The notes: a model not told the origin generated them from the sequence alone. A stretch of 64,000 bases of DNA from Duganella levis (GCF_009857605.1 NZ_WWCT01000004.1:1-64000), one strand, 5' to 3'; numbered from the stretch's first letter, positions 42,962 through 52,328 are shown. A program made the numbers and translations.

Positions 42962-43033
42962 ATGTATACGCACCATCCCTGCAGGAATCAAGGTTGCACC
43001 GTCGTTGTAATCGGAGGGCGACAGGGGTGCTGA
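42962..43033 (+). CDS. Possible 23-residue leader peptide in the rne leader
   Basis: ATG at 42962 with AGAGG 5-6 bases upstream. It encodes a 23-residue Cys-, His- and Gly-containing peptide (MYTHHPCRNQGC then TVVVIGGRQGC), ending at TGA 43031-43033. No homology is known to me. The ribosome binding site is better than that of many genes here, but a chance open frame is possible. Confidence 0.3.
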   Translation: MYTHHPCRNQGCTVVVIGGRQGC

Positions 43034-43064
43034 AGAAGATTGATTGGTTAGTAAGGATAAAAGT

Positions 43065-43094
43065 CCGGTCAGCCAGCTCACGCGGGCTGGCCGG
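43065..43094 (+). ncRNA. Stable hairpin in the rne leader
   Basis: CCGGTCAGCC (43065-43074) pairs with GGCTGGCCGG (43085-43094) with one G-U pair and a 10-base loop, followed by TTTGAT. It resembles a weak terminator or an RNase E recognition hairpin. Its position 385 bases before the rne start fits a regulatory leader. Confidence 0.45.
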
Positions 43095-43478
43095 TTTGAT
43101 GAGTAGTTGATAACGCTTGCCGTTTTCGCCAGACCCCATGCTTTACTGCAAGCTCGACGGAAGGCTGGAAACCAGCCTGGTTACCGAAGTTGCACTATTT
43201 GTAGTAGTAAGCATGGTCGAGATCTGGTCATTTAGACGCTGCTCTCCGTCTGTTCTTTTCTGCCGTCCGTTGGGGCCGCATGGAGAACTACAGATGAAGC
43301 GAGCACTCGGCATGTCGATCAACCTCATGCGCCCAGTTGCGGCCGTTTCGTGCAGCCGCACAGGATGGGCATAACCCACCGCAATCACTCCAATTCTCGC
43401 GTATATCCCTGTAGCTTGCTGGACCGGACTAAGAAACCGGACAGCATAGATGGCCCAAGGGTCGCGGAGTTAATAAAA

Positions 43479-46400
43479 ATGAAACGCATGTTATTTAACG
43501 CTACGCAGCAAGAAGAGCTGCGCGTAGCGATTGTCGACGGTCAGAAACTGATCGATATCGACATCGAAACCGCCGGACGCGAACAGCGCAAGTCCAATAT
43601 CTACAAAGGCGTGATCACCCGTATCGAACCGTCGCTGGAAGCTTGCTTCGTCAGCTATGGCGAAGACCGCCACGGTTTCCTGCCATTCAAGGAAGTCGCC
43701 CGCACCTACTTCAAGGAAGGCGTCGATGTCCGCAACGCCTCGATCAAGGATGCCCTGCGCGAAGGCCAGGAAATCATGGTCCAGGTCGAAAAAGAAGAAC
43801 GCGGCAACAAGGGCGCCGCCCTAACCTCGTTCGTCTCGCTGGCCGGCCGTTACTTGGTGCTGATGCCGAACAACCCGCGCGGTGGTGGTGTATCCCGCCG
43901 TGTCGAAGGTGAAGAGCGTCAGGAACTGCGCGAAACCATGGACAAGCTGGACCTGCCGCCAGGCATGTCGGTGATTGCCCGCACCGCCGGCATCGGCCGC
44001 AACGTCGATGAACTGCAGTGGGACTTGAACTACCTGATGCAACTGTGGCGTGCGATCGAAGGCGCCGGCAAATCGGCCTCGGGCGCGTTCCTGATCTACC
44101 AGGAATCGTCGCTGGTGATCCGCGCGATCCGCGACTACTTCCAGCCGGACATCGGCGAGATCCTGATCGACACCGACGAGATCTACGAACAAGCCCATCA
44201 GTTCATGAGCCACGTGATGCCCGACATGGTGCACCGTGTAAAACGCTACAGCGACGACGTGCCGCTGTTCTCGCGTTTCCAGATTGAACACCAGATCGAA
44301 ACCGCCTACAGCCGCACCGTGCCGCTGCCATCGGGCGGCGCCATCGTCATCGACCACACCGAAGCGCTGGTCTCGGTCGACGTCAACTCGGCCCGCGCCA
44401 CCCGCGGTTCCGACATCGAAACCACCGCCTTCCACACCAACTGCGAAGCGGCTGAAGAAGTAGCCCGTCAGCTGCGCCTGCGCGACTTGGGCGGCCTGAT
44501 CGTGATCGACTTCATCGACATGGAAGTGGCCAAGAACCAGCGCGAAGTGGAACAGCGCCTGAAAGACGCGCTGCACCACGACCGCGCCCGCGTCCAGATG
44601 GGCAAGATTTCCCGCTTCGGCCTGATGGAACTGTCGCGCCAGCGCCTGCGTCCGTCGCTGTCGGAAGGTTCGCACGTTGCCTGCCCACGCTGCTCGGGCA
44701 CCGGCCACATCCGCGATACCGAATCGTCGGCGCTGCAAGTCCTGCGCATCATCCAGGAAGAAGCGATGAAGGAAAACTCGGCCACCATCCACGTGCAAGT
44801 GCCAGTGGACGTCGCCGCTTTCCTGCTGAACGAAAAACGCAGCGAAGTGCTGAAGATCGAGACGCGTCACCGCATCAACGTCATCCTGGTGCCGAACAAG
44901 CACCTGGAAACCCCGCACTACAAACTGGAACGCATCAAGCACGACGATCCGCGCCTGGAAGACAGTGCCGCCAGCTACTCGCTGGCCGAGACCGCCGAAA
45001 CCGACATGGCCTACAGCAAGCGCCAGAAGGAAGAAGCCAAGCCGCGTCAGGAAGCCATGGTCAAGACCATCACCCCTGATCAGCCGGCACCGCTGGTCGA
45101 GCGCAAGCCGACCGAAACCGTGATCAAGCCAGCACCGGCCCCAGCGCCGACGCCAGCCCCGCAAGGTTTCTTTGCCAAGCTGATCAGCTTCTTCACCGGC
45201 GCGCCAGCCGCTCCGACCCTGCCGCAGCAACCGACCATCGTCGTCAAGGCGCCAGCCGGCGCCGACCGTGGCGACCGCAACGCCCGTGGCCCACGCGGCC
45301 GCAACCGCAACGGCAAAACCGGCCGTCCTGAGCGTGAAGAGAAAGAACCAGGCGCAGCCCGCGCCGGCGCCGGCCAGGAAGAAGGCAAGGCAGCCGACGC
45401 GAACGGCCGTCCGCCACGTCAGCCACGTCCACCACGCGAACCGCGTGAAGGCCGCGAGCCACGCGAAGCCGGCGCCGAAGGCCAGGGCCGCGAACGCGCC
45501 GAGCGTGCAGAACGTCCGGAACGGGCAGAACGTCCTGAGCGCGCCGAGCGTGCGGAACGTGGCGAGCGTCCACCACGCCAGCCACGCGAACCGCGCGGCG
45601 ACAAGGCGCCAGTAGAAGCCAAAGTGGAAGAACTGGCACTGAACGCCGGTGTTCCAGCGACCGGTCCAGTGGCCGACGCCGCCGCCAGCATCCTGAAAAC
45701 CGCGCCGAACGCCGGTCCGGAAGGCGATGAAAACGACGTCGCAGGCGAAGGCGATGAGCCACGCCGTCGTCGTCGTCGTGGCGGCCGTAACCGTAACCGT
45801 CGTGAGCGCGAAGGCGCTGAAGGCGTGGATGGCGTAGAAGGTCAGGAAGGCGAAGCGGGCGAACAGGCGGAACTGAGCTTCACGCCAGTCGCCGAAACCG
45901 CCGCTGTGGCCGTCACCGCTGTCGCCGTGACGGAAGTCGTCACCGAGGCTGTGGTTGTTGCCGCTCCGGTGGTTGAAGCTGCCCCAGTTGTTGACGCTGC
46001 CCCAGTCGTGGAAGCTGCACCTGCCGCGCCAGTAGCAGAAGCCGCTCCGGTAGTGGTCGAGGCGCCAGCCCCGGCACCAGTCGAAGCCGCGCCAGTCGCC
46101 GTTGTGGCGGAAGCAATTGTTCCGCCAGCACCGGTAGTTGAAGTGGCAGCCGAAACCATCGCCGCACCGGCCGTGGTAGAAGAAGCCGCGCCAGTCGCCG
46201 TCGCCGCGCCAGTGGTGGAAGCCGCACCGGCCCCAGCGCCTGTAGCAGAAGCGCCAGTCGCCGCACCAGTGGTGGTCGAAGCAACGCCAGTAGCAGTAGA
46301 AGTTGCACCGGTGGTTGCAGAACCAGTGGCCGCACCAGCGCCAGCACCGGTAGTTGCCGCGCCTGCTCCTGCTCCAGCACCAGCCCCTGCGCCAGCCCCA

Positions 46401-46592
46401 TCGGCGACAATCGACCTGCAAGCAGTGCTCGGCTCCGCCGGCCTGACGCTGGCAGCCACCGATCCGGCCAAACTGCGTGCCGCACAGGAAGCTGCTGCGC
46501 AAGTCGCGCCGCCGGTCCGCGTGCCGCGTGAACGCAAGCCAGTACAGCAGCAAGTTGACGAGCCATTGATCCAGGTCGATACTCGCCGCTAA
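43479..46592 (+). CDS. rne: Ribonuclease E
   Basis: A 1037-residue endoribonuclease central to mRNA decay and rRNA/tRNA processing. The start at 43479 (MKRMLFNATQQEELRVAIVD) is chosen by GGAG 9 bases upstream and the standard family start. The S1 domain lies at about 38-120. Catalytic metal-binding Asp 301 (VSVDVNSAR) and Asp 344 (IVIDFIDM) are present. The zinc-link CPRC is at 402-405. From about 560 the scaffold half is low-complexity: Pro/Ala, then Arg-rich RNA-binding blocks (GRNRNGKTGRPEREEK, RRRRRGGRNRNRRE), then a long Ala/Pro/Val/Glu repeat region (about 810-980) and the C-terminal EPLIQVDTRR. Confidence 0.96.
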   Translation: MKRMLFNATQQEELRVAIVDGQKLIDIDIETAGREQRKSNIYKGVITRIEPSLEACFVSYGEDRHGFLPFKEVARTYFKEGVDVRNASIKDALREGQEIMVQVEKEERGNKGAALTSFVSLAGRYLVLMPNNPRGGGVSRRVEGEERQELRETMDKLDLPPGMSVIARTAGIGRNVDELQWDLNYLMQLWRAIEGAGKSASGAFLIYQESSLVIRAIRDYFQPDIGEILIDTDEIYEQAHQFMSHVMPDMVHRVKRYSDDVPLFSRFQIEHQIETAYSRTVPLPSGGAIVIDHTEALVSVDVNSARATRGSDIETTAFHTNCEAAEEVARQLRLRDLGGLIVIDFIDMEVAKNQREVEQRLKDALHHDRARVQMGKISRFGLMELSRQRLRPSLSEGSHVACPRCSGTGHIRDTESSALQVLRIIQEEAMKENSATIHVQVPVDVAAFLLNEKRSEVLKIETRHRINVILVPNKHLETPHYKLERIKHDDPRLEDSAASYSLAETAETDMAYSKRQKEEAKPRQEAMVKTITPDQPAPLVERKPTETVIKPAPAPAPTPAPQGFFAKLISFFTGAPAAPTLPQQPTIVVKAPAGADRGDRNARGPRGRNRNGKTGRPEREEKEPGAARAGAGQEEGKAADANGRPPRQPRPPREPREGREPREAGAEGQGRERAERAERPERAERPERAERAERGERPPRQPREPRGDKAPVEAKVEELALNAGVPATGPVADAAASILKTAPNAGPEGDENDVAGEGDEPRRRRRRGGRNRNRREREGAEGVDGVEGQEGEAGEQAELSFTPVAETAAVAVTAVAVTEVVTEAVVVAAPVVEAAPVVDAAPVVEAAPAAPVAEAAPVVVEAPAPAPVEAAPVAVVAEAIVPPAPVVEVAAETIAAPAVVEEAAPVAVAAPVVEAAPAPAPVAEAPVAAPVVVEATPVAVEVAPVVAEPVAAPAPAPVVAAPAPAPAPAPAPAPSATIDLQAVLGSAGLTLAATDPAKLRAAQEAAAQVAPPVRVPRERKPVQQQVDEPLIQVDTRR

Positions 46593-46607
46593 TCTGCTCC
46601 GGTAAAG

Positions 46608-46640
46608 AAAAAAAGGGAAGCTTTGGCTTCCCTTTTTTCT
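46608..46640 (+). terminator. Rho-independent terminator after rne
   Basis: AAAAAAGGGAAGC (46609-46621) pairs with GCTTCCCTTTTTT (46626-46638) around a 4-base loop, followed by a T-rich tail. It begins 16 bases after the rne stop. A run on both sides could serve either strand, but only + strand genes are nearby. Confidence 0.9.
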
Positions 46641-46683
46641 TGGCAACCTGCTTCTCACCTCTGGGTAGTACGTCAACTGGCCG

Positions 46684-46716
46684 CTCGTGGTATCGTACCC
46701 GGTTGGTACGTACGAG
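46684..46716 (+). promoter_or_regulatory. Inverted repeat in the moaA leader
   Basis: CTCGT-ggtat-CGTACC / GGTACG-t-ACGAG with a 5-base loop (46700-46704), lying 42 bases before the moaA start. It could be a leader RNA hairpin or an operator. I found no match to the conserved parts of the Moco riboswitch that I could recognise. Confidence 0.35.
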
Positions 46717-46757
46717 GGTGCGCGCCGTTTTTCAAAAACAGCAAGATTGCATGACCC

Positions 46758-47873
46758 ATGGCAGAAAAAATCATCATGATGACCGAGCAGCGCGGCGATA
46801 CGCCGGTCATCCCCACCACGCTGGAAGCGCCTACCGGTCTGCTGAGCGACCGCCTGGCGCGGCCGCTGCATGACCTGCGCATCTCGGTCACCGACCGCTG
46901 CAACTTCCGCTGCGTGTACTGCATGCCGAAGGCGGTGTTCGACAATAACTACCAATACCTGCCGCATACCTCGCTGCTGTCGTTTGAAGAGATCACCCGC
47001 ATCGCGCGCCTGTTCGTCGCACACGGCGTGGAAAAGCTGCGCCTGACCGGCGGCGAGCCACTGCTGCGCAAGAACGTCGAACGCCTGATCGGCATGCTGG
47101 CCGAACTGAAAACCGTCAGCGGCAAGCCGCTCGACCTGACGCTGACCACCAATGCCTCTCTGCTGGCGCGCAAGGCGCAGTCGCTCAAGGACGCCGGTCT
47201 GCAACGCGTGACGGTGTCGCTCGATGCGCTCGACAACGACACCTTCCGCCGCATGAACGATGTCGATTTTTCGGTGGACGATGTGCTGAAGGGGATCGAT
47301 GTCGCGCACCAGGTGGGCCTCGGCCCGATCAAGATCAACATGGTGGTCAAGGGTGGCATGAACGACCAGGAGATCGTGCCGATGGCGCGCCATTTCCGTG
47401 GTTCGCCCTACATCCTGCGCTTTATCGAATACATGGACGTCGGCGCTTCCAACGGCTGGAAGATGGATGAGGTGATCCCGTCGGCGGAAGTGGTGCGCCG
47501 CATCAGCGCCGCCATGCCGCTGGAACCCATCGCCGCCAACTACACCGGCGAGACAGCGTCGCGCTGGCGTTATGCCGACGGCGGCGGCGAAATCGGCGTG
47601 ATTTCCAGCGTCTCCCAGGCTTTTTGCGCCGACTGCTCTCGCGCGCGACTGTCAACTGAGGGTAAACTGTACACCTGTCTGTTCGCCACCAGCGGCCACG
47701 ATCTGCGCGCGCTGCTGCGCGAAGGCCGCAGCGATGCTGAAATCAGCACCGCGCTGGCGCATCTGTGGCGCGCGCGCGGCGACCGGTATTCGGAACTGCG
47801 TACCAGTCAGACCGAGGAGCTGAAGCGTGAGCGCAGCGCCAATAAAGTGGAAATGTCATATATCGGGGGATAG
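46758..47873 (+). CDS. moaA: GTP 3',8-cyclase MoaA
   Basis: A 371-residue radical-SAM enzyme for the first step of molybdenum cofactor synthesis. The SAM [4Fe-4S] motif is CNFRCVYC (Cys 48, 52, 55). The second cluster motif is near the C-terminus ([20 protein letters not shown]). The protein ends in the conserved Gly-Gly (SYIGG). It is slightly long at the N-terminus (about 25 extra residues). It is followed by the mobA-moeA fusion within 10 bases, forming a molybdenum-cofactor operon. Confidence 0.96.
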   Translation: MAEKIIMMTEQRGDTPVIPTTLEAPTGLLSDRLARPLHDLRISVTDRCNFRCVYCMPKAVFDNNYQYLPHTSLLSFEEITRIARLFVAHGVEKLRLTGGEPLLRKNVERLIGMLAELKTVSGKPLDLTLTTNASLLARKAQSLKDAGLQRVTVSLDALDNDTFRRMNDVDFSVDDVLKGIDVAHQVGLGPIKINMVVKGGMNDQEIVPMARHFRGSPYILRFIEYMDVGASNGWKMDEVIPSAEVVRRISAAMPLEPIAANYTGETASRWRYADGGGEIGVISSVSQAFCADCSRARLSTEGKLYTCLFATSGHDLRALLREGRSDAEISTALAHLWRARGDRYSELRTSQTEELKRERSANKVEMSYIGG

Positions 47874-47874
47874 T

Positions 47875-49797
47875 TTGTCTTTGAAGAGCAAGGTCACGGG
47901 ACTGGTACTGGCGGGCGGTCGCGGCACACGCATGGGCCGTGTGGACAAGGGCTTGCAGCCGTTTCGCGGATCGACGCTGGTGGCGCATGTGCTGGCGCGT
48001 CTGTCGCCGCAGGTGGCGTCGGTGGCGATCAATGCCAACCGTAATTTGCCGCAGTATCAGGTGGTGGCTGGTGCATCGCCGGTGCTGCCGGACTTCCTCG
48101 AAGGTTTTGCCGGGCCGCTGGCGGGCTTGCAGATTGGCTTGCAATTCTGCCCGACCGAGTTGCTGCTGACGGCGCCGTGCGATTCGCCGCTCTTCCCGCT
48201 CGATATGGCCGAGCGCCTGCACGCGGCGATGGCGGTCCAGGATGCCGACCTGGCGATGGCGGTGACCATGGAACGCGATCCTGAGCAGCCGGATGCCGCG
48301 CCGTACCGCCAGCCGCACCCCGTCTTCAGCTTGATCAAGGCCAGCGTGCTGCCGCAGCTGGACGCGTATCTGGAAACCGGCGGGCGCCGCATGGAAGGCT
48401 TCTTCAAATCCCTGCGCGTGGCCGAAGTGCTGTTCGACGACAGCGCCGCCTTCGGCAACATCAACACCCTCGAAGACCTGCACCGCGCCGAACGCGCCAC
48501 GCCAGCGCCAGCACCCGCGCCAACCAGCGCGCCCGCCGCCCGCTCAGCGGACAGCGATCCGGCCGCGCTGCCGGTCGACGAAGCGCAGCGCCTGATCTGC
48601 GACCGCATCACCGCCGTCGAGGCCACCGAAACACTCCCTCTGCTCAACGCCCTGGACCGCGTACTGGCCGCCGACATCATCTCGCCGATCAACGTCCCCG
48701 CCTACGACAACTCTGCCATGGACGGCTACGCCCTGCGCGGCGCCGACCTGCCCGTCGACGGCGCCGCCCCGGTCACCTTCAAAAACATCGGCATCGCCTA
48801 CGCCGGCCACCCGTTCACACAAGCGCCGCAAGCCAACGAATGCATCCGCATCATGACCGGCGCCACCATCCCGCCCGACTGCGACAGCGTGCTGCCGCAA
48901 GAACTGGCCGCCGCGATTGACGGCGACCAGGTCACCATCGCCGCCAACGCCATCCGCGCCGGCGCCAACCTGCGCCGCGCCGGCGAAGACCTGCCGCAAG
49001 GCGGCATCGCCATCGCCGCCGGCAAACTGCTGCGTCCTGCGGACCTCGGCCTGATCGCCTCGCTCGGCATCCCCAGCGTAACGGTGCGCCGCAAACTGCG
49101 CGTCGCATTCTTCTCCACCGGCGACGAACTGCGCTCCATCGGCGAACAACTGGAAGCCGGCTGCGTCTACGACAGCAACCGCTACACCCTGTTCGGCATG
49201 CTGCAACGACTCGGCTGCGACGTGATCGACATGGGCGTGGTGCGCGACGACCCGCAAGCACTGGAAGCCGCACTGCGCCAGGCCGCCAAAACCGCCGACG
49301 CCATCATCACCTCCGGCGGCGTCTCCGAAGGCGCGGCCGACTATACGCGCGACATCATGGCGCTGCTGGGCGACGTCGCCTTCTGGAAGCTGGCCATGCG
49401 TCCCGGCCGCCCGCTCGCTTTCGGCAAAGTCCAAACGGAGCAAGACAGCGCCTGGCTGTTTGGCCTACCCGGCAATCCGGTCGCCGTCATGGTCTCGTTC
49501 TACCTGTTCGCCCGCCCCGCCCTGCTGCGCATGATGGGCGCCGACAGCAAACTGCAAACCATGCAGGCGCGCGCCACAGAAACCATCCGCAAGCGCCCCG
49601 GCCGCACCGAATACCAGCGCGGCATCGTCAGCAACGCCGCCGACGGCGCGCCGCAAGTGCGCCTGACCGGCGCCCAGGGCTCCGGCATCCTCAGCTCCAT
49701 GACCGAGGCAAACTGCATCGTCGTGCTGCATCACGCGCAGGCCAACGTCGCCGCAGGTCAACTGGTCGACGTGCTGTTGTTCGACGGCCTGACCTGA
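47875..49797 (+). CDS. Fused MobA-MoeA molybdenum cofactor protein
   Basis: A single frame joining two normally separate enzymes. The N-terminal part (about 1-200) is MobA, which attaches GMP to molybdopterin: TGLVLAGGRGTRMG, TAPCDSPLFPLDMA, and HPVFSLIKASVLPQL. A Pro/Ala linker (about 206-230, PAPAPAPTSAPAARS) follows. The C-terminal part (about 235-640) is MoeA, which inserts molybdate: VPAYDNSAMDGYALR, RIMTGATIPP, FFSTGDEL, TSGGVSEGAADYT, GLPGNPVAVMVSFY. The start is uncertain. TTG at 47875 or 47881 follows GGGGGA (47865-47870) just after moaA; a GTG at 47827 would overlap moaA by 47 bases. Confidence 0.88.
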   Translation: MSLKSKVTGLVLAGGRGTRMGRVDKGLQPFRGSTLVAHVLARLSPQVASVAINANRNLPQYQVVAGASPVLPDFLEGFAGPLAGLQIGLQFCPTELLLTAPCDSPLFPLDMAERLHAAMAVQDADLAMAVTMERDPEQPDAAPYRQPHPVFSLIKASVLPQLDAYLETGGRRMEGFFKSLRVAEVLFDDSAAFGNINTLEDLHRAERATPAPAPAPTSAPAARSADSDPAALPVDEAQRLICDRITAVEATETLPLLNALDRVLAADIISPINVPAYDNSAMDGYALRGADLPVDGAAPVTFKNIGIAYAGHPFTQAPQANECIRIMTGATIPPDCDSVLPQELAAAIDGDQVTIAANAIRAGANLRRAGEDLPQGGIAIAAGKLLRPADLGLIASLGIPSVTVRRKLRVAFFSTGDELRSIGEQLEAGCVYDSNRYTLFGMLQRLGCDVIDMGVVRDDPQALEAALRQAAKTADAIITSGGVSEGAADYTRDIMALLGDVAFWKLAMRPGRPLAFGKVQTEQDSAWLFGLPGNPVAVMVSFYLFARPALLRMMGADSKLQTMQARATETIRKRPGRTEYQRGIVSNAADGAPQVRLTGAQGSGILSSMTEANCIVVLHHAQANVAAGQLVDVLLFDGLT

Positions 49798-49803
49798 AGC
49801 GTC

Positions 49804-50424
49804 ATGCCGCCACGTCTTCAAGTCCGCCAACTGCAATCGCCACTGGCCGGCCCTTACTCATTCGAGCTGGCGGCCGGCCAGTGCATCACCATCTCAGGCC
49901 CATCCGGCGCGGGCAAAAGTCTGCTGCTGCGGATGCTGTGCGACCTCGATCCCAATACCGGCGAAGTCCTGCTGGACGGCGCGCCGCGTTCCGGCATCAG
50001 CGCGCCCGCGTGGCGCTCGCAGGTGCTGTATCAGCCGGCCGAACCGGCATGGTGGCTGTCCACCGCCGGCGCGCACTTCAAGCCAGGCCAGATCCCGCGC
50101 ATGCAGGAGCTGCTGCCGCAACTGAACCTGTCGCCGGCGCTGTTGGAACATGAGGTGAGCCGCCTCTCCACCGGCGAACGCCAGCGCATGGCGCTGATCC
50201 GCTCACTGGCCTGCAATCCCAAGGTGCTGCTGCTGGACGAACCCACCGCCGCGCTGGACCCGGAATCGGTGGCCGCCACTGAAGCGCTGCTGCACAAGGA
50301 AGTGGCCAACGGCCTGTCGCTGATCCTCGTCACACACTCCGAAGCGCAAGCGCAAACGCTGGGCCACCGCCACATGACCATGCGCGACCGCCAGCTGCAC
50401 ATGCATGACGAGGCCACACCATGA
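49804..50424 (+). CDS. fetA: ABC transporter ATP-binding protein, FetA (iron export) type
   Basis: A 206-residue ATPase subunit. Walker A is GPSGAGKS (32-39), the signature is LSTGERQRMALIRSL, and Walker B is VLLLDEPTAALD, with the H-loop THSEA. Short length and the adjoining FetB-type permease place it in the YbbL/FetA family, linked in E. coli to iron export under peroxide stress. It starts 6 bases after moeA and overlaps fetB by 4 bases (ATGA), so it is co-transcribed with the molybdenum genes. Confidence 0.85.
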   Translation: MPPRLQVRQLQSPLAGPYSFELAAGQCITISGPSGAGKSLLLRMLCDLDPNTGEVLLDGAPRSGISAPAWRSQVLYQPAEPAWWLSTAGAHFKPGQIPRMQELLPQLNLSPALLEHEVSRLSTGERQRMALIRSLACNPKVLLLDEPTAALDPESVAATEALLHKEVANGLSLILVTHSEAQAQTLGHRHMTMRDRQLHMHDEATP

Positions 50425-51218
50425 ACGCCATCCAGCCAGGCGCCATCGACCTTGCCATCGCCTCGTCGCTGGTGGTGCTGAACGCCGGCATCTCGGCTTA
50501 TCTGGGCTTGCGCATGCAGCGCATGATGCTGTGGTCCGCCGTGCGCATGGTGGTGCAGCTGCTGCTGGTGGGCGTGGTGCTGCGCTGGGTGTTTGCGCTG
50601 GCGTCGCCGGCCGCCACGCTGGCGGTGGCGCTGTTGATGATAGTCGCCTCCGCGCGCGAAGTGGTGGCGCGGCCGGCGCACAGCCTGCGCGGCTGGCCTG
50701 GCGTGTGGCTGGCCACAGCCAGCGTCGGCCTGTCCAGCATCGCCACCGTGGTGCTGGCGCTGCTGACGGTGCTGCATCCCACGCCATGGTACGAGCCGCA
50801 ATACGCGGTGCCGCTGATCGGCATCGTGCTGGGTAACGTGCTGAACTCCGCCAGCCTGGGACTGGACACCTTCTACGGCGGCGTGGTCAACTCGCGCGCC
50901 GCCATCGAAGGACAGCTGGTGCTGGGCGCCACCCGCAACGAAGCGCTGGCGCCACTGATTCGCGACTCGGTGCGCAAAGGCCTGATCCCGATCATCAACC
51001 AGATGTCGGCGGCCGGCATCATCACCCTGCCCGGCATCATGACCGGCCAGATCCTCGCCGGCATGGACCCGATGGACGCGGTACGCTACCAGATCCTGCT
51101 GATGTTTCTGCTGGCCGGCGGCAGCGGCATCTCGGTCACGCTGGCAGTCTACCTGGCCGCGCGCAGCGTCACGGACGAGCGTCACCGCCTGCGGCTGGAG
51201 CGACTGACGAGCCGCTAA
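50421..51218 (+). CDS. fetB: ABC transporter permease, FetB (iron export) type
   Basis: A 265-residue permease with about six or seven membrane helices. Family hallmarks are LRMQRMMLWSAVRMVVQLLL near the N-terminus, the cytoplasmic LGATRNEALAPLIRDSVRKG loop, and NQMSAAGIITLPGIMTGQIL. It is the partner of the preceding ATPase. Its last 50 bases overlap the convergent MFS gene's 3' end. Confidence 0.88.
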   Translation: MNAIQPGAIDLAIASSLVVLNAGISAYLGLRMQRMMLWSAVRMVVQLLLVGVVLRWVFALASPAATLAVALLMIVASAREVVARPAHSLRGWPGVWLATASVGLSSIATVVLALLTVLHPTPWYEPQYAVPLIGIVLGNVLNSASLGLDTFYGGVVNSRAAIEGQLVLGATRNEALAPLIRDSVRKGLIPIINQMSAAGIITLPGIMTGQILAGMDPMDAVRYQILLMFLLAGGSGISVTLAVYLAARSVTDERHRLRLERLTSR

Positions 51219-52323
51219 GCGCCACCACCAGCATGCCGCACGCCAGCGCCGCAAAGGCCCACTGCAAGCCGATGGCGTGCGCCACAAAACCGATCACGCC
51301 CGGACCAGCCAGAATGCCCGCATAGCCAATGGTGGAAATCGCACTCACCGCCAGGCTGGCCGGCATATCGCGCTGACTACCCGCCGCCGTGAACAGCACC
51401 GGCACGATGTTGGACGCGCCGCAGCCGATCAGCACAAAGCCCGACAGCGCCAGCCACGCCGACGGCGCCAGCACCACCAGCAAGAAGCCCAGCGCCGACG
51501 CCAGGCCGCCCAGCAGCATGATGCGGCGGCCGCCCCAGCGCTGCACAATGCGGTCGCCGTTCAAGCGGCCGATGGTCATCGCCACCGCAAATGCCGCATA
51601 ACCCAGGCCGCCCTGCGCGCCGCTCATGCCGCCGTTGGTCAGCAGCACCGCGCTCCAGTCGAGCACCGCGCCTTCGGCCAGGAACACGAACATGCACAAC
51701 ACGCCGATCAGCACCACCGCACCACGCGGCACCACCAGCAGCGGCGCATCGCGCTCCGCCGCCGGCGCTTCACGCAGCAGGTTCGGCCCCGCCGCCAGCA
51801 GCACCAGCGCCACCGCAATCGTCATCGCCACCGAGGCGCTGACGATGTCCATGCCCAGCCACAGCATGGCGCTCATACTGCCCGCGCCGACAATGCCGCC
51901 CACGCTGAACAAGCCATGGAAGCCGGACATCAGCGCGCCGCCGTAATCCTTCTCGACGATCACCGCCTGCACGTTCATCGACACATCCAGCGTGCCGATG
52001 GTGGCGCCAAACAGGAACAAAGCCAATGCCAGCAAGGGCGCGCTCGGTGCGATGGCCAAAAACGGGAACACTGCGCAGCAGCCCAGGCCAGACAACAGGA
52101 TCACGCGGCGGCATCCGAAGCGCGCAGCCAGGATGCCGGTGACCGGCATCGCCAGCAGTGAACCGATGCCGAGACACAGCAGCAGCAAGCCCAGTTGCGC
52201 GGCTTCGACGCCGGTGCGCGCCTGCGCATACGGCACCAGCGGCGCCCACGAGGACATGGCCATGCCGGCCGCAAGGAACGCCAGTCGCGTCGAAACGCGA
52301 TGTTTTAAACCAGTTGTTTTCAT
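51169..52323 (-). CDS. Major facilitator superfamily transporter (YbjJ-like)
   Basis: A 384-residue transporter with 12 predicted membrane helices. The N-terminal segment RLAFLAAGMAMSSWAPLVPY AQARTG (two parts) and FGATIGTLDVSMNVQAVIVE resemble the YbjJ group. A central break separates two six-helix halves, with the cytoplasmic loop at about 190. The substrate is unknown. It lies 5 bases downstream of a DeoR-type regulator, so sugar- or polyol-related transport under its control is plausible but unproven. The C-terminus overlaps fetB on the other strand. Confidence 0.85.
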   Translation of the reverse strand: MKTTGLKHRVSTRLAFLAAGMAMSSWAPLVPYAQARTGVEAAQLGLLLLCLGIGSLLAMPVTGILAARFGCRRVILLSGLGCCAVFPFLAIAPSAPLLALALFLFGATIGTLDVSMNVQAVIVEKDYGGALMSGFHGLFSVGGIVGAGSMSAMLWLGMDIVSASVAMTIAVALVLLAAGPNLLREAPAAERDAPLLVVPRGAVVLIGVLCMFVFLAEGAVLDWSAVLLTNGGMSGAQGGLGYAAFAVAMTIGRLNGDRIVQRWGGRRIMLLGGLASALGFLLVVLAPSAWLALSGFVLIGCGASNIVPVLFTAAGSQRDMPASLAVSAISTIGYAGILAGPGVIGFVAHAIGLQWAFAALACGMLVVALSGSSVAPAAGGDARP

Positions 52324-52328
52324 TGTAT

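Larger units (their letters stand above)
42878..43478 (+). other. Long untranslated leader of rne
   Basis: About 600 bases between the divergent promoter block and the rne start with no long gene. It contains a small open frame with a good ribosome binding site (42962-43033) and a GC hairpin (43065-43094). A long structured 5' leader is known to mediate RNase E feedback control in enterobacteria. Here the leader is inferred from position and size; the sequence is not recognisably homologous. Confidence 0.55.

Noticed and set aside
46593..46757. A Moco riboswitch upstream of moaA
   Set aside because: Only about 115 bases remain after the rne terminator, and I cannot recognise the conserved riboswitch core; the inverted repeat is listed on its own.
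43821..47393. A 1190-codon open frame opposite rne and moaA
   Set aside because: It runs across two convincing genes on the other strand, is His/Gly/Ala-rich nonsense, and has no ribosome binding site. High GC content explains it.
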